Assembly: GCF_958979055.1 (NCBI RefSeq)
Contig: NC_084889.1
Location: 9,665,761 to 9,729,760, forward strand
From: Alnus glutinosa
Lineage: Eukaryota > Streptophyta > Magnoliopsida > Fagales > Betulaceae
DNA length: 64,000 nucleotides
Direction: 5' to 3'
The notes beneath the pieces were generated by a model. It was not told where the DNA came from. It was given only the letters and a program-made list of their open reading frames with translations, and did no database searches. The translations under genes were made by a program, and so were the position numbers. Positions 53,905 to 63,962 of the stretch are shown here, piece after piece. Numbering within the stretch: the first letter of the stretch is position 1; every line of letters begins with the position of its first letter.

Positions 53905-55275
53905 CTACTGCTGCTGATGGGACAAACAGACGGCATCCAGGAACTCCTCATCAGACTCAAGAGCGCTCATGAAGTCTGGCGTAAGGCACACCTCCAAAGC
54001 TATGCTTCCTCCTCCTTCATATCCCGGGAACGACGACACTTTCCCGTCAAACTTGTTTGCATACCCACTGCGAAGTGCCACTGCTTTCCCCATCCCAAAT
54101 TCATTACCATACATGTTGAATCTGGGTGAGCTCCCCATCAACACACAGTATCGGTCAAAAAACTGAGCATGTTGGAAAATAAAGGGAGACTGGAGCCAGC
54201 CGTCAAGCAATCCACGGACCACCTTGTCAGTGTGGTCAACCACGGCCTGGTGCAGCTGCCATGCCGCCCACCCAAGACTCTGTTCAAGCAGTTCACCAGC
54301 TGTGGCTACTCCCACCACCACGTGAACTGAGTTCCCAAAGTAGTCCTGAGAAAGGTGTGGATCCATTCTTGATCTGTTGTTGATGGCCAGCTTGCAACTG
54401 GTTATCTGATCCAGTGGTAGACGACGTGCACGCGTTATGCACCTCCAGAGGAGAGCCGACAAGGACTGGAAGGAAGAGATCTTGTTGGTTTTGTACTCTT
54501 CATTTGCCTTCGCTTTGAGTTTTGCTATGGATTCGGATGAAAAGTGGAACACTCTCTCTCTGAGCTCAGGTTCTTCAGATCTCCTGATGATCTCATCTTG
54601 GTAGGTGAAAGGGAGGTTGATGATTGGACCATAACCATCAGGAAACCATCGCTTGTGGATGGGTGGTCGCACAATGGAGATATCATTTCCTTGTGCCTGA
54701 AAGATCTCAGACCACGAGTTAAAGAAATGCCAGTATGAAGTTCCATCAGCAATGCAATGGTTCATGGAACAACCTATAAAGATGCCATCTTCCAGCTCTG
54801 TAACTTGAATGGAAAGCAAAGGCATGGTATGCCCATCATAGTTGATCGCCCTGTCATGGTCAAAAAATGATTGAACAACTAAAGGAACATCAACCGGTGA
54901 AAGGATGTCAGATATTGTCATGTCCAAAGCTGCATGGATGAATTTAGCTCCGGGGCTGTTATCGCAGTCAACGAAAATCACGCACGAAGGTGGGTTTTCA
55001 TTTTGTTGTGTCACAAGGCGGCCGGCAAGTGGGTAGAAATGGACAAGGGCGAGAGAGAGGGAGTTCTTAAGCCTGTCCAAGAGAGTATTGATGAAGCCTT
55101 CTTGGTCATCTGCTGCTGGAGGTTTGGTAAAGAGAAGACCCTTCTGGATATAGTTTGCAGTGAGCATGAGAAAATCCCATGGCGTCAGGTAAAAGGGCCG
55201 CTTCGACTCTTCTACAGCATGCTGTGGTTTAACAAAGCACTCTGAGATGTGTCGAACTTTGGGAGGATTCGACAT
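53905..55275 (-). CDS. BAHD acyltransferase copy 3
   Basis: A 456-codon single-exon enzyme of the same clade as copy 2. HXXXD is H173-C-I-A-D177, and EFGMG sits at 392-396 in place of DFGWG. N-terminal motifs SECFVKPQHAVEESKRPFYL and HFYPLAGRL are typical of the EPS1/At3g50280-like clade. It differs from copy 2 at about seven residues (for example FINTLL/IINALL, ISIVRPP/ISIARPP, SIALEVCLT/SIDLEVCLS). The Asp in GGGSIDLEVCL, present in copies 1, 2 and 4, is Ala here. The start at MSNPPK is followed by an unbroken frame, with TATA at the usual spacing. It is probably functional; substrate unknown. Confidence 0.94.
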   Translation of the reverse strand: MSNPPKVRHISECFVKPQHAVEESKRPFYLTPWDFLMLTANYIQKGLLFTKPPAADDQEGFINTLLDRLKNSLSLALVHFYPLAGRLVTQQNENPPSCVIFVDCDNSPGAKFIHAALDMTISDILSPVDVPLVVQSFFDHDRAINYDGHTMPLLSIQVTELEDGIFIGCSMNHCIADGTSYWHFFNSWSEIFQAQGNDISIVRPPIHKRWFPDGYGPIINLPFTYQDEIIRRSEEPELRERVFHFSSESIAKLKAKANEEYKTNKISSFQSLSALLWRCITRARRLPLDQITSCKLAINNRSRMDPHLSQDYFGNSVHVVVGVATAGELLEQSLGWAAWQLHQAVVDHTDKVVRGLLDGWLQSPFIFQHAQFFDRYCVLMGSSPRFNMYGNEFGMGKAVALRSGYANKFDGKVSSFPGYEGGGSIALEVCLTPDFMSALESDEEFLDAVCLSHQQQ

Positions 55276-55347
55276 CAGATGGGAATTTTTTTCAAGGAAG
55301 AAGGCTAACAGGCCAAGTGATTCTCTTCAATCCCTTCAATCACCGTA

Positions 55348-55359
55348 TCTTTATATAAG
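55348..55359 (-). promoter_or_regulatory. TATA box of BAHD copy 3
   Basis: Gene-strand GCTTATATAAAG, about 75 bp upstream of the start codon, shared with copies 1 and 4. Confidence 0.65.
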
Positions 55360-55398
55360 CTGCTCTGGTTCATGCGATTGATCAAACATATGCAGCTG

Positions 55399-55409
55399 TT
55401 GACTTGACT
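55399..55409 (-). promoter_or_regulatory. Paired W-boxes upstream of BAHD copy 3
   Basis: TTGACTTGACT as at copy 2, about 125 bp from the start codon. Confidence 0.35.
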
Positions 55410-55914
55410 TCAGCTTGCAATATAATATTGTGATGCTAATATTCCAGCCCATTGGATGACCATTGACCACCCTTGGAGGGGCCGACCACCCCTTGGAACT
55501 TGGAACAGTCTCCGGAAGAGAGTAACCAAGTAACTTCTCAAGGGGTGGTCCTGCCATTTCATTTATTTATTTTATATTTTTATGTTTTTATTTTTCTTTG
55601 AAAGGTTATTAGGTAAGTCGTTTTTTTTTTTTTACAATTCTAACAATTTTATCTTTTCAAATTAACTATTAGATGTCTTTTTTTTTACATGTAGATTCAA
55701 CATATCGAATGATTGATTTAAAAATAAATAAATTTGTTGAAATTATATAGAAATTGTAAATGAATTATATTTTTATCAAATGGCATGGATCAAGCAAGAA
55801 TTAAATGCAATTATATTTCAGTACATGGGCCTCACGAATTCGTCTCTTTATGATAAGCAGTGGAGGCATGGAATATGAAACTTACAAGAAAAATGATTTT
55901 CTTTTTCTTGTAAA

Positions 55915-56299
55915 GAGCATTCTTAGCAGCTTCCCTTTTCTTTCCATTCATTTTCCTTAAATGTAGGGAATAAAACTACTTTTTACTTCCCTATCAAAAA
56001 ATACCCCACAGCAGCTTCCCTTCATTTTTCTCTATATCATTAAAATATTATTTTGTTACTTTTACTTTAATTAAAAGTAAGAAAAGAAAGAGATAAAGTA
56101 AAAGAGAGATTATATTTTTAAAATAAACAATTGAATGGGAGGTGAACAGTGCTTCCCAATGCATTGGGAAGCACTGTTTACTTCCTAGGGAACAGATAAT
56201 TGTAGGGAAGCTGCTGTGGAATGGTTTTTTTGACTTTCTTAAAATTTATCCTAAAATTTAGGGAACAGATCCCTTGTAGGGAAGCTGCCAGTAATGCTC
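55915..56299. mobile_element. Harbinger-like MITE (GAGCATT ends)
   Basis: The left end GAGCATTCTTAGCAGCTTCC and the reverse complement of the right end (GAGCATTACTGGCAGCTTCC) are near-perfect TIRs. TAA follows the right end and overlaps the left boundary. The paralogous site near 51570-51580 lacks the element, giving an empty site. It contains a smaller palindrome, AGTGCTTCCCAATGCATTGGGAAGCACT, at 56148-56175. Confidence 0.7.
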
Positions 56300-57714
56300 T
56301 AAAAAAAGACCCTACGACAATAGTAGTAGCGGAACTAGGTAAGGCTTTGGTCCACCAAAATTTTAAAGTTAGTCCTAAATTTTATGCTTTTTATTTAATA
56401 TCCCCTCCAAAATTATTAAATGCCCCCCCCCCCCCCCCCCCCCCAAATTTTAAAATTGCCACTTTTTTTTTTTTTTTTCACAATTATGTCCCCACACACT
56501 TTAATGTCTAGTTCTGCCCCATACCCACGTCACAGAAAGGAAGAAAGGAGGAGGCCAGTGATTGGGTTCAAGACTAGTTTTGTTATTTTCAATTATCCGT
56601 GGCTAATTGTCTAGTTGGGGCTAAGGGTGAACTCTGATATTTTTATTATGTATTCTTTAAGACTATTTTATTTATTGTTCATAAATTAATCGAATGTTAG
56701 GAATAAATTTAATTTGAGATAATTTCATGTAACAAATTTATTTTGATTCATTATGATTTTTGTTTATATCAAATACTTATTTTGTTTGATTTGTTATGAT
56801 TCGAAAATATATTGAATGCTTAATTTATTGTAACATATTATTGAAATCAAATTCTCAACCAACTCATGTTCAATATATTTTATATTTCTTTAGTTCCTAA
56901 TTGTTTTATCTTCCTATTAGGATAATTGATTCTTTACCCGGTTGTTAATAGAATGTTAAGTGGATCCTTGAACCCCTAGTACTTTTTCTTGTTAATTTTC
57001 CTTAGCTCTATTTTACGTAATTTAGTTTTGTTAATTTAATCACTCCATCGCTCTAATTTATAATGGAAAATAAATTCAATTTACTTTTCTGCACAATAAT
57101 ATGAATTTTAATTTAGTGTCTACTATTTCTTGTGGATCGACCTCGTACTTACTGAAAATTTTATTACTTGTGATTGCTTGCACTCTTTTTGGCGCAGCAC
57201 CAATCACATAAGAACACCAAAATTTAAGTGGTTCGACTTAATAAGCTTACGTCCATGGGTGGAGATGATCAAGAGAAAATTTTCTGATAAAAGATAAAGG
57301 CATAACACCGCTCAAATCTCTTAATTCCAATACACTCAAATCTAACTCTCACACAAAATATACTTACATAAGAAAAATTAAAAAGAAAAAAAAAAAAGAA
57401 AAAACTCAAACAAAATATAATTAAAGACAAATAAGAACTTATCTTTATTCTCTAAGTCCCGTGCGGCACAACAAACAGTGTGAGAATACAAAGTGAGACA
57501 ATTGTTCTTGTTGTTCTATATACTCAAATTGACCGAACAGTTCTCCTTGTAAAAGTGGTTCGGTCAAAAGCTTATTCAAGAAGCTAAAGAAGAGACAAAA
57601 TATGGCTAAAAATTAACCACAAAAAAAAAAAAACGAACAAACAAAGAATGGGGGACACCATGACTTGAGGATTATAAGTCACTACACGACAAATCTTCGC
57701 ATTTACTTGAATTT

Positions 57715-57870
57715 CATCAAGTTTACAATGATATCTAACATCAATGTGCTTGGTCATCTCATGATACACTTGATTTTTGGTTAAGAGTATTGCACATTAA
57801 CTATTACAAAACACAATAGTTTCATCCTGCTACAAATCCATATCAATAACCAAACCTCTCAGCCAAATAC
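57715..57870 (-). pseudogene. Copia RNase H fragment, copy B
   Basis: Second copy of the fragment at 52835-52985 (YHEMTKHIDVRYHCKLDEIQ). It has the same truncation, so the copia fragment predates the tandem duplication. Confidence 0.65.
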
Positions 57871-58782
57871 ACGGCTGTCATAATTACTTCTAGACAAACA
57901 GCTGTCAAATTAATTGTAGTTACGAGATTTATCCTTCGCGCGCGTGTATATATATATATATATATATAAAATGATTCTTTTACAACCCTTTGACACAACT
58001 TCCACACAATCAAGACACATCGGTAGGACTCATACATGGTGAAACCCACATGTATGGATTCCACCGATATATCTTGGTTGTGTAGAACTGCTTTTATATG
58101 TTGTTATATTCAATATTTTGGAATGGGAAAGTTTGTGTGAAGGGGGTCTAACTGGTTAAAGACATGGAACGGCTTAAACGAATGCACACACAAAGTGTTC
58201 GATGAAAGGCCTCACCAATTGACAATTTCAGAGAGGCTGTATTGTATTTATAATTTCAGTGTTTTACATCAGTTTGTATTGTACAGTAAGTAGAAAACAA
58301 TCTTTATAGAATATACATTCAAAGAGAATTCTATAATTGTGCAAATTCTGTTTCTCGGTCTCTTCTGTTTCTCCAACCTGAGTTGGTCTTTATCTTCATC
58401 TGCAGTAGTTACAGTTTGTTATGGATTGCTCTGTTCAGGCTCCTTTGTTGCGTTAACCTCTACTACATAATTTGAGTTAAAAGAGTGGAGCTCTAATCTT
58501 CCATATGGTAAACTAGTAGGCTGCTACTGGTCACTCAAACAGGTGTTTGAGCATTTGGAGCACATGAAATGTCTTGTAACATGTATGATATAGTCTGCAA
58601 TTTCTATTTTATTTAATTATCTTTATAACAACATAATATTGATTGGCAAAAGACACTGTAATATTACCAATCAACAATTATTCCTATCCATTCCCTGGAC
58701 AGATTAACTGAAACCTTTAGAACCTTACAAGTACGTTAGTGATAGATTGGGCATGGACATCTGCAGGGTAGAGCTCTGCAAC

Positions 58783-60153
58783 CTACTGCCACTGATGGGA
58801 CAAACAGACGGCATCCATGAACTCCTCATCAGACTCAAGAGCGCTCATGAAGTCTGGCGGAAGGCACACCTCCAAATCTATGCTTCCTCCTCCTTCATAT
58901 CCCGGGAACGATGACACTTTCCCGTCAAACTTGTTTGCATACCCACTGCGAAGTGCTATTGCTTTTCCCATCCCAAATTCATTACCATACATGTTGAATC
59001 TGGGCGAGCTCCCCATCATCACACTGTATCGATCAAAAAACCGAGCAAGTTGGTAAATAAAGGGAGACTGCTGCCAGGCGTCAAGCCATCCACGGACCGC
59101 CTTGTCAGTGTGGTTAACCACGGCCTGGTGCAGCTGCCATGCCGCCCACCCAAGACTCTGTTCAAGCAGTTCACCAGCTAGGGCTACTCCCGCCACCGCG
59201 TGAATTGAATTCCCAAAGTAGTCCTGAGAAAGGTGTGGATCCATTCTTGATCTGTTGTTGGTGGCCAGCTTGCAACCGGTTATCTGATCAAGTGGTAGAC
59301 GACGTGCACGCGTTATGCACCTCCAGAGGAGTGCCGACAAGGACTGGAAGGAAGAGATCTTGTTGGTTTTGTACTCTTCATTTGCCTTCGCTTTGAGTTT
59401 TGCTATGGATTCGGATGAGAAGTGGAAGACTCTCTCTCTGAGCTCGGGTGCTTCAAATCTGCTGATGATCTCATCTTGGTGGGTGAAAGGGAGGTTGATG
59501 ATTGGACCATAACCATCAGGAAACCATCGCTTGTGGATGGGCGGGCGCGCAATGGAGATATCATTTCCTTGTGCCTGAAAGATCTCAGACCACGAGTTAA
59601 AGAAATGCCAGTACGAAGTTCCATCAGCAATGCAATGGTTGATGGAACAACCTATAAAGATGCCATCTTCCAGCTCCGTAACTTGAATGGAAAGCAAAGG
59701 CATGGTATGCCCATCATAGTTGAGGGCCCTGTCATGGTCAAAAAATGATTGAACAACCGAAGGAACATCAATTGGTGAAAGGATGTCAGATATTGTCATG
59801 TCTAAAGCTGCATGGATGAATTTAGCTCCGGGGCTGTTATCGCAGTCAACGAAAATCAAGCACGAAGGTGGGTTTTCATTTTGTTGTGTCACAAGGCGGC
59901 CGGCAAGTGGGTAGAAATGGACAAGGGCGAGAGAGAGGGAGTTCTTAAGCCTGTCCAAGAGAGTATTGATGAAGCCTTCTTGGTCATCTGCTGCCGGAGG
60001 TTTGGTAAAGAGAAGGCCCTTCTGGATATAGTGCGCAGAGAGCATGGCAAGATCCCATGGTGTCAGGTAAAAGGGCCGTTTCGACTCTTCTACAGCATGC
60101 TGTGGTTTAACAAAGCACTCTGAGATGTGTCGAACTTTGGGAGGATTCGACAT
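58783..60153 (-). CDS. BAHD acyltransferase copy 4
   Basis: A 456-codon single-exon enzyme with the HXXXD motif INHCIADG (H173, D177) and EFGMG at 392-396. Compared with copies 2 and 3 it has WDLAMLSAHYIQKGLLF, GCKLATNNRSRMDPHL, NSIHAVAGVALAGELLEQ and AWQQSPFIYQLARFFDRYSV, features shared with pseudogene copy 1. It is therefore the intact partner of copy 1 in the larger segmental duplication. All neighbouring features (TATA, W-box, downstream AGTCTGCAATTTC) are present. Acyl-CoA-dependent acyltransferase activity is inferred from family membership; substrate unknown. Confidence 0.94.
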   Translation of the reverse strand: MSNPPKVRHISECFVKPQHAVEESKRPFYLTPWDLAMLSAHYIQKGLLFTKPPAADDQEGFINTLLDRLKNSLSLALVHFYPLAGRLVTQQNENPPSCLIFVDCDNSPGAKFIHAALDMTISDILSPIDVPSVVQSFFDHDRALNYDGHTMPLLSIQVTELEDGIFIGCSINHCIADGTSYWHFFNSWSEIFQAQGNDISIARPPIHKRWFPDGYGPIINLPFTHQDEIISRFEAPELRERVFHFSSESIAKLKAKANEEYKTNKISSFQSLSALLWRCITRARRLPLDQITGCKLATNNRSRMDPHLSQDYFGNSIHAVAGVALAGELLEQSLGWAAWQLHQAVVNHTDKAVRGWLDAWQQSPFIYQLARFFDRYSVMMGSSPRFNMYGNEFGMGKAIALRSGYANKFDGKVSSFPGYEGGGSIDLEVCLPPDFMSALESDEEFMDAVCLSHQWQ

Positions 60154-60225
60154 CAGATGGGAATTTTTTCAAGGAAGAAGGCTAACAGGCCAAGTGATTC
60201 TCTTCAATCCCTTCAATCACCGTAT

Positions 60226-60236
60226 CTTTATATAAG
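60226..60236 (-). promoter_or_regulatory. TATA box of BAHD copy 4
   Basis: Gene-strand CTTATATAAAG, 74-83 bp upstream of the start codon. A single W-box core TTGACT is at 60286-60291. Confidence 0.65.
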
Positions 60237-60574
60237 CTGCTCTGGTTCATGCGGTTGATCAAAGATATGCAGCTGTTGACTTCATCTTGCATAGCACAAT
60301 AGTCTCTGGTTGTTTTAGGATGCCCCACCGGTGCAGGTAAAGCCAGTATCCAATGAAAATATAATTATAATATTCATAATAGACAAACTAGACATAGGTT
60401 TTATTACCTCTCTAAATTTTATTTTTTTACTTTATAATTTTTTTTACCTAATATTTTTTTTTTTTTTTTTTTTTTTGTTGCTTTTTGGAATTTAGGGGGG
60501 AATATGGCCTCCGCTAGCCCCTCCTTAAATCCATCCCTGTATATATATATATTTTTTGACATGTCCACACAAAT

Positions 60575-60645
60575 GGGAAGAGAGGATTCGAACTAATGAC
60601 CTCCGCTTCATGAGGCGTGATCCCCAACCGATTGAGCTATTCCTT
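60575..60645 (-). tRNA. tRNA-like sequence (CAT anticodon position), probably SINE-derived
   Basis: The minus strand has a D-arm/A-box-like TAGCTCAATCGGTTGG, an anticodon-loop-like CCTCATGAAG and a B-box AGTTCGAATCC in the right order and spacing. The acceptor ends (GGAATAG / TCTTCCC) pair poorly and the anticodon stem is imperfect, so it is more likely a tRNA-derived repeat than a working tRNA-Met gene. Confidence 0.3.
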
Positions 60646-60674
60646 AAGGACACTCATATATTATTTAGATGAGT

Positions 60675-60810
60675 GATTAGTGCACAACAGTTAATTTCTA
60701 GAGACATGGGTGGAATCCATGTGGTAGGTCCCACCACATAAGTTCTATACAACACCCATCTCATGTCTCTAGGCTCTTGCACAACTATTGTGCAGGAGCC
60801 TTTTTCCGAG
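60675..60810. mobile_element. Short inverted-repeat element
   Basis: GCACAACAGTTAATTTCTAGAGACATGGG and the later CATGTCTCTAGGCTCTTGCACAACTATTGTGC form an imperfect inverted repeat with a GTGGTAGGTCCCACCAC hairpin between. It resembles the TTGTACAA family at 3465-3650. Confidence 0.4.
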
Positions 60811-62215
60811 CAATGATTGGGGAGTTCCTAACCGGCCCCATTCTCCTTTTTTAATAAACAAATCAATTTTATTGAAAAAAAAAATAAAAATAAAAAAAAA
60901 ATCACTTTTTGAATAAAATTATTTTATTTATTGAAAAGGAGGGAAGGGGCCTGCTAGGGTCCCCCAATCACTGCTCCCTTTTTCCTGTAACATATGGCCA
61001 AAAGTTTATAGCAACCATTATGGACGGGACTTATAGGCAGGAATAGTCAAATTAATGGGTTGGTAGGGGCGTTGGCATAGTCAAATCATAAGTTTTATCA
61101 CGTATCATTTTAGAAGAAAACTCATATCTCTAATTTTATTAGCACATGCTGAGTATATAAACTACAAATTGTAAAAGAACGACTCGTCTGAATGGGTTGT
61201 AAGGTGGAAAAATTCGTCCATTATTCCAATGGTCATCTCTCTCTTTCCTCGTAGTTTAGCTTTTTTATTTGCTTAATATAGAGTTAAAAAGGGAAGAAGA
61301 AGAAGAAGAAATGCTATTATAGTCTATTGTTGTTTGAATTAATAAATTGTGACGATGGTTAATTTCTCGAAGGTGTGCCTTTTTCGAATTTAGGTCCTGC
61401 AATTGAAAATTGTAGGGCTTACAAATCACATGAATTTCAGGGATACAATTCTAATGATCTAAAATGAGTGCTCTAAATTTAGTTACGAAATTAATAAAAT
61501 AAAATAATAAAAAAGGTTTATGGAAAGGGGCGGTTAAGGTGGTCCAACTAACATCTCACCTCAGAAGTTGTCAATCACTTCTCAAATGATGAAATGGTGG
61601 TTTATGATCATTTTTTAAGAGTGTTCGGTCCACTTCAATCATACTTTTAAGGTAACCGACCATTCTCTTAAAAGGTGAGAGAATGGTCGACCACACTCAA
61701 ACCTTTTGATTCATGCCGGTCTCTTAAACTAAAAGCCGACGCTTTTTCTTATTCATAAGCATGGCATTAATTTACTCTTATTATGTTAAAAAAATGTTGC
61801 TTGTTAACCCATCTACCTCTCTGAATAGAAATCACTATTTTCCACCAAAATCTCTTCTCTCTTTATGAGGCAAAAGCGAGAGAAAGAGAGAGAAACTACA
61901 AAATTGAATATTTGAGTGAGGATCACATAAGAAACTACAAAATAAACAAAATCAAATCAAATCAAATAATAAAGAAGCAGAGAAAAAGTATATCCTAATT
62001 TAATGCTTGAAATTTTCATAACAATCGATACTTGAAGTTCCAAAAAGGTTCAGTAACATGATTGATTGGCAAAGAACAAATATCCACTGTTTGTTAAACT
62101 CTTTATTTTGTCTTTTCTTTTCCATTCTTAAAACAAAAACATACAAAACACTCTTCAAAAACAATTTTCACATTCATTTACATACCAAAAGACATTAACA
62201 AACACAAAAGTTGTA
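60811..62215. other. Intergenic, paralogous to 40200-41120 and 42840-43010
   Basis: From about 61040 it follows 40210-41110 base for base with small gaps. After 61780 there is unique AT-rich DNA with GAGAGAAAGAGAGAG (61880-61894). Near 62090-62200 it matches 42880-42990 (CTTTATTTTGTCTTTTCTTT). No gene. Confidence 0.5.
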
Positions 62216-62480
62216 TTTGGGTCGATCCGGTTGACCAGTTAACACGAACCTGACACAATTAACTAAACAGGTTAGAAGAATCATTTAGCTAATTGTGTCA
62301 TAAATGGGTTGATGGGTCATAAACGTATCATAAATGATTTGACCTGTTTATAAACGTCTCATAAATAGGTCAACTCATTTATGACCCGAACCCGTCTAAT
62401 CTAAACTCAAACCCTATAACTTTGTGTCGTGCTCGTGTCGAATTCGCAAATCGTGTCAAAAAATTGCCAACCCCTAGTCA
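62216..62480. mobile_element. hAT-like MITE remnant
   Basis: The right end, reverse-complemented, is TAGGGGTTGGCAATTTTTTG then ACACGATTTGCG, a terminus common in plant hAT-type repeats. The interior has repeated CATAAATGGGTTGA/CATAAATGATTTGA words. The corresponding place in the paralogous segment (about 43005) lacks it. Confidence 0.45.
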
Positions 62481-62650
62481 CTACTAGTGATTACTATTGC
62501 TGGAGAGAAGAGAAGAATTGAAGTAAATTTTCCACCAAGCAAACGTTTATATAATTGGCTACCTTACAAATATACATTTTCATTATGTCTGTGGTTTAAG
62601 TAAGAAGTGATGCTACACGTGATTGTTTCCCGTAATTGATGCTCTTATAA

Positions 62651-63464
62651 GAGCATTACTAGTGAAGTCGTCAAACAGACGAAATCACTAAAATCAAACG
62701 ATTTTACTCAAAATCTCATCTCCAACGAGCTCGTCGCCTCTACAATAAAATTGATGATTGTCAAAAACCATCGTCTGATGAGACAAGGGCAAAATCGATC
62801 GTCTGTTATTTTGCATTTGTTTATTCTATTTTCACGGGAAAGGTCGTTGATGAGCAGAAGATCAACACCAAAAATATCACAAGGGAGACACACAATCGAA
62901 AATAACAGGGGAGACACAATTGAAAATATCACCAAAAGTCATCTCTCAACTCACCGGAAAACACCCACCGGAATTGCCACGATTTTCACCAGAAAAATGG
63001 GCTTTGAATGGTCACGGGTTGCAAAGCGATTTTGCCGAAAATCACTCTACAGGCCACCGATCGTCGTGCCTCCTGCTCCTCCAACTACAATCCATAGAAC
63101 CCACCAAAAATCGGCGACTCTGGACCATCGGATCTTCTCCGATTCTATCTCCCAATCTCTCGGGTCTAATCTCTCCCGATGTGCTCTCTCCCTTGATCTT
63201 AATCTCTCTCTCTCGTTCACTATCTCAATGTCTATCGGTGTGGAGGGCGAAAAAGAAAGAGGAATCGGATTAGAGAAAGAAGAGAAAGGTATGAATTCTA
63301 GAACAGTCCGAAAAAAGTAGGTTGGTTAAAAAGTTAATAAAAAATAATATTTATTTTAAAGTAGAGAATATTTGAAAATTTTGATATTTAGAGCTTATGA
63401 AACCCAAGTAGCTAAAATAACAAGTGATATTTTTCGTCAAAATTTGAGTTCAATACAAGTGCTC
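62651..63464. mobile_element. 814-bp Harbinger-like element with TAA duplication
   Basis: It begins GAGCATTACTAGTG and ends CAAGTGCTC (reverse complement GAGCACTTG). It is flanked by TAA at 62648-62650 and 63465-63467, the PIF/Harbinger target. The paralogous sequence GCTCTTATAAATGTAGC (43629-43645) is the exact empty site. A 189-codon plus-strand frame inside (62751-63320) has no transposase motif. The interior has a possible captured GC-rich part (62940-63240). Confidence 0.75.
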
Positions 63465-63719
63465 TAAATGTAGCAAAAATTGCCTAAAATGAGAAGGTAG
63501 GAAGGGCAAAGAATAATAAGGCAACAATGGCTGAAATCCAAATCTTTCAAATTGAGTTTAGCAAAACCAAAACACAGCTACCGTAGCAAGATAAAAGAAT
63601 CCTACATGATATAAAAACGGAGCATAGCTCTAATAAGCACCAAACTTCCAAGACCTAAAAAATTAAAATAGAAGTAGATTCAAAGTGTTCAAACCATCAA
63701 ACCCTTCCAATCGACACAC

Positions 63720-63962
63720 TCAAGAGACAAGATTGTCATTAAGAGACAGTGCAGCTAGCTGATCAGTAGGGCTGTTAGCATGCTGCTGTGCAACATTCCT
63801 CAGGACCTCCATGGCCTCTGCAACTTTTGCCTTCAAAGCCTCCGGTGACTCAAGCAGATGCAGAACCTCAGTCTGGTCCATCTCTAGAAGCATACCAGTA
63901 ACCTTGGCCGCAGAGTCGTGCTCCAGCTGATCAACTAGAGGGTACAAAGCTTCACCCAGCAT
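63720..63962 (-). CDS. Poly(A)-binding protein, last exon (MLLE domain)
   Basis: The final 80 codons of a cytoplasmic poly(A)-binding protein: MLGEALYPLVDQLEHDSAAK, VTGMLLEMDQTEVLHLLESP, EALKAKVAEAMEVL, then LAALSLNDNLVS and stop. The MLLE domain includes the signature VTGMLLEM; it binds PAM2 peptides of translation and decay factors. The exon opens after GTGGGCAG|, a good acceptor. The rest of the gene, with four RNA-recognition motifs, lies beyond 64000, so whether the whole gene is intact cannot be judged. It is the intact counterpart of the pseudogene at 43842-44667. Confidence 0.92.
   Translation of the reverse strand: MLGEALYPLVDQLEHDSAAKVTGMLLEMDQTEVLHLLESPEALKAKVAEAMEVLRNVAQQHANSPTDQLAALSLNDNLVS

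Larger units (their letters stand above)
55540..58770. repeat. Intergenic part of BAHD tandem unit, copy B
   Basis: Collinear with 51210-53890. It differs by a 385-bp transposon (55915-56299), a C run twice as long (56425-56444), loss of part of the segment around 56585-56600, and about 150 bp of extra sequence at 57535-57700. No gene beyond the copia fragment. Confidence 0.8.

Noticed and set aside
60575..60645. Functional tRNA-Met gene
   Set aside because: Acceptor and anticodon stems pair poorly and no terminator follows; better seen as a tRNA-derived repeat.
62751..63320. 189-residue protein gene
   Set aside because: It lies wholly inside a TAA-flanked transposon, has no recognisable domain, and overlaps another unrelated frame.
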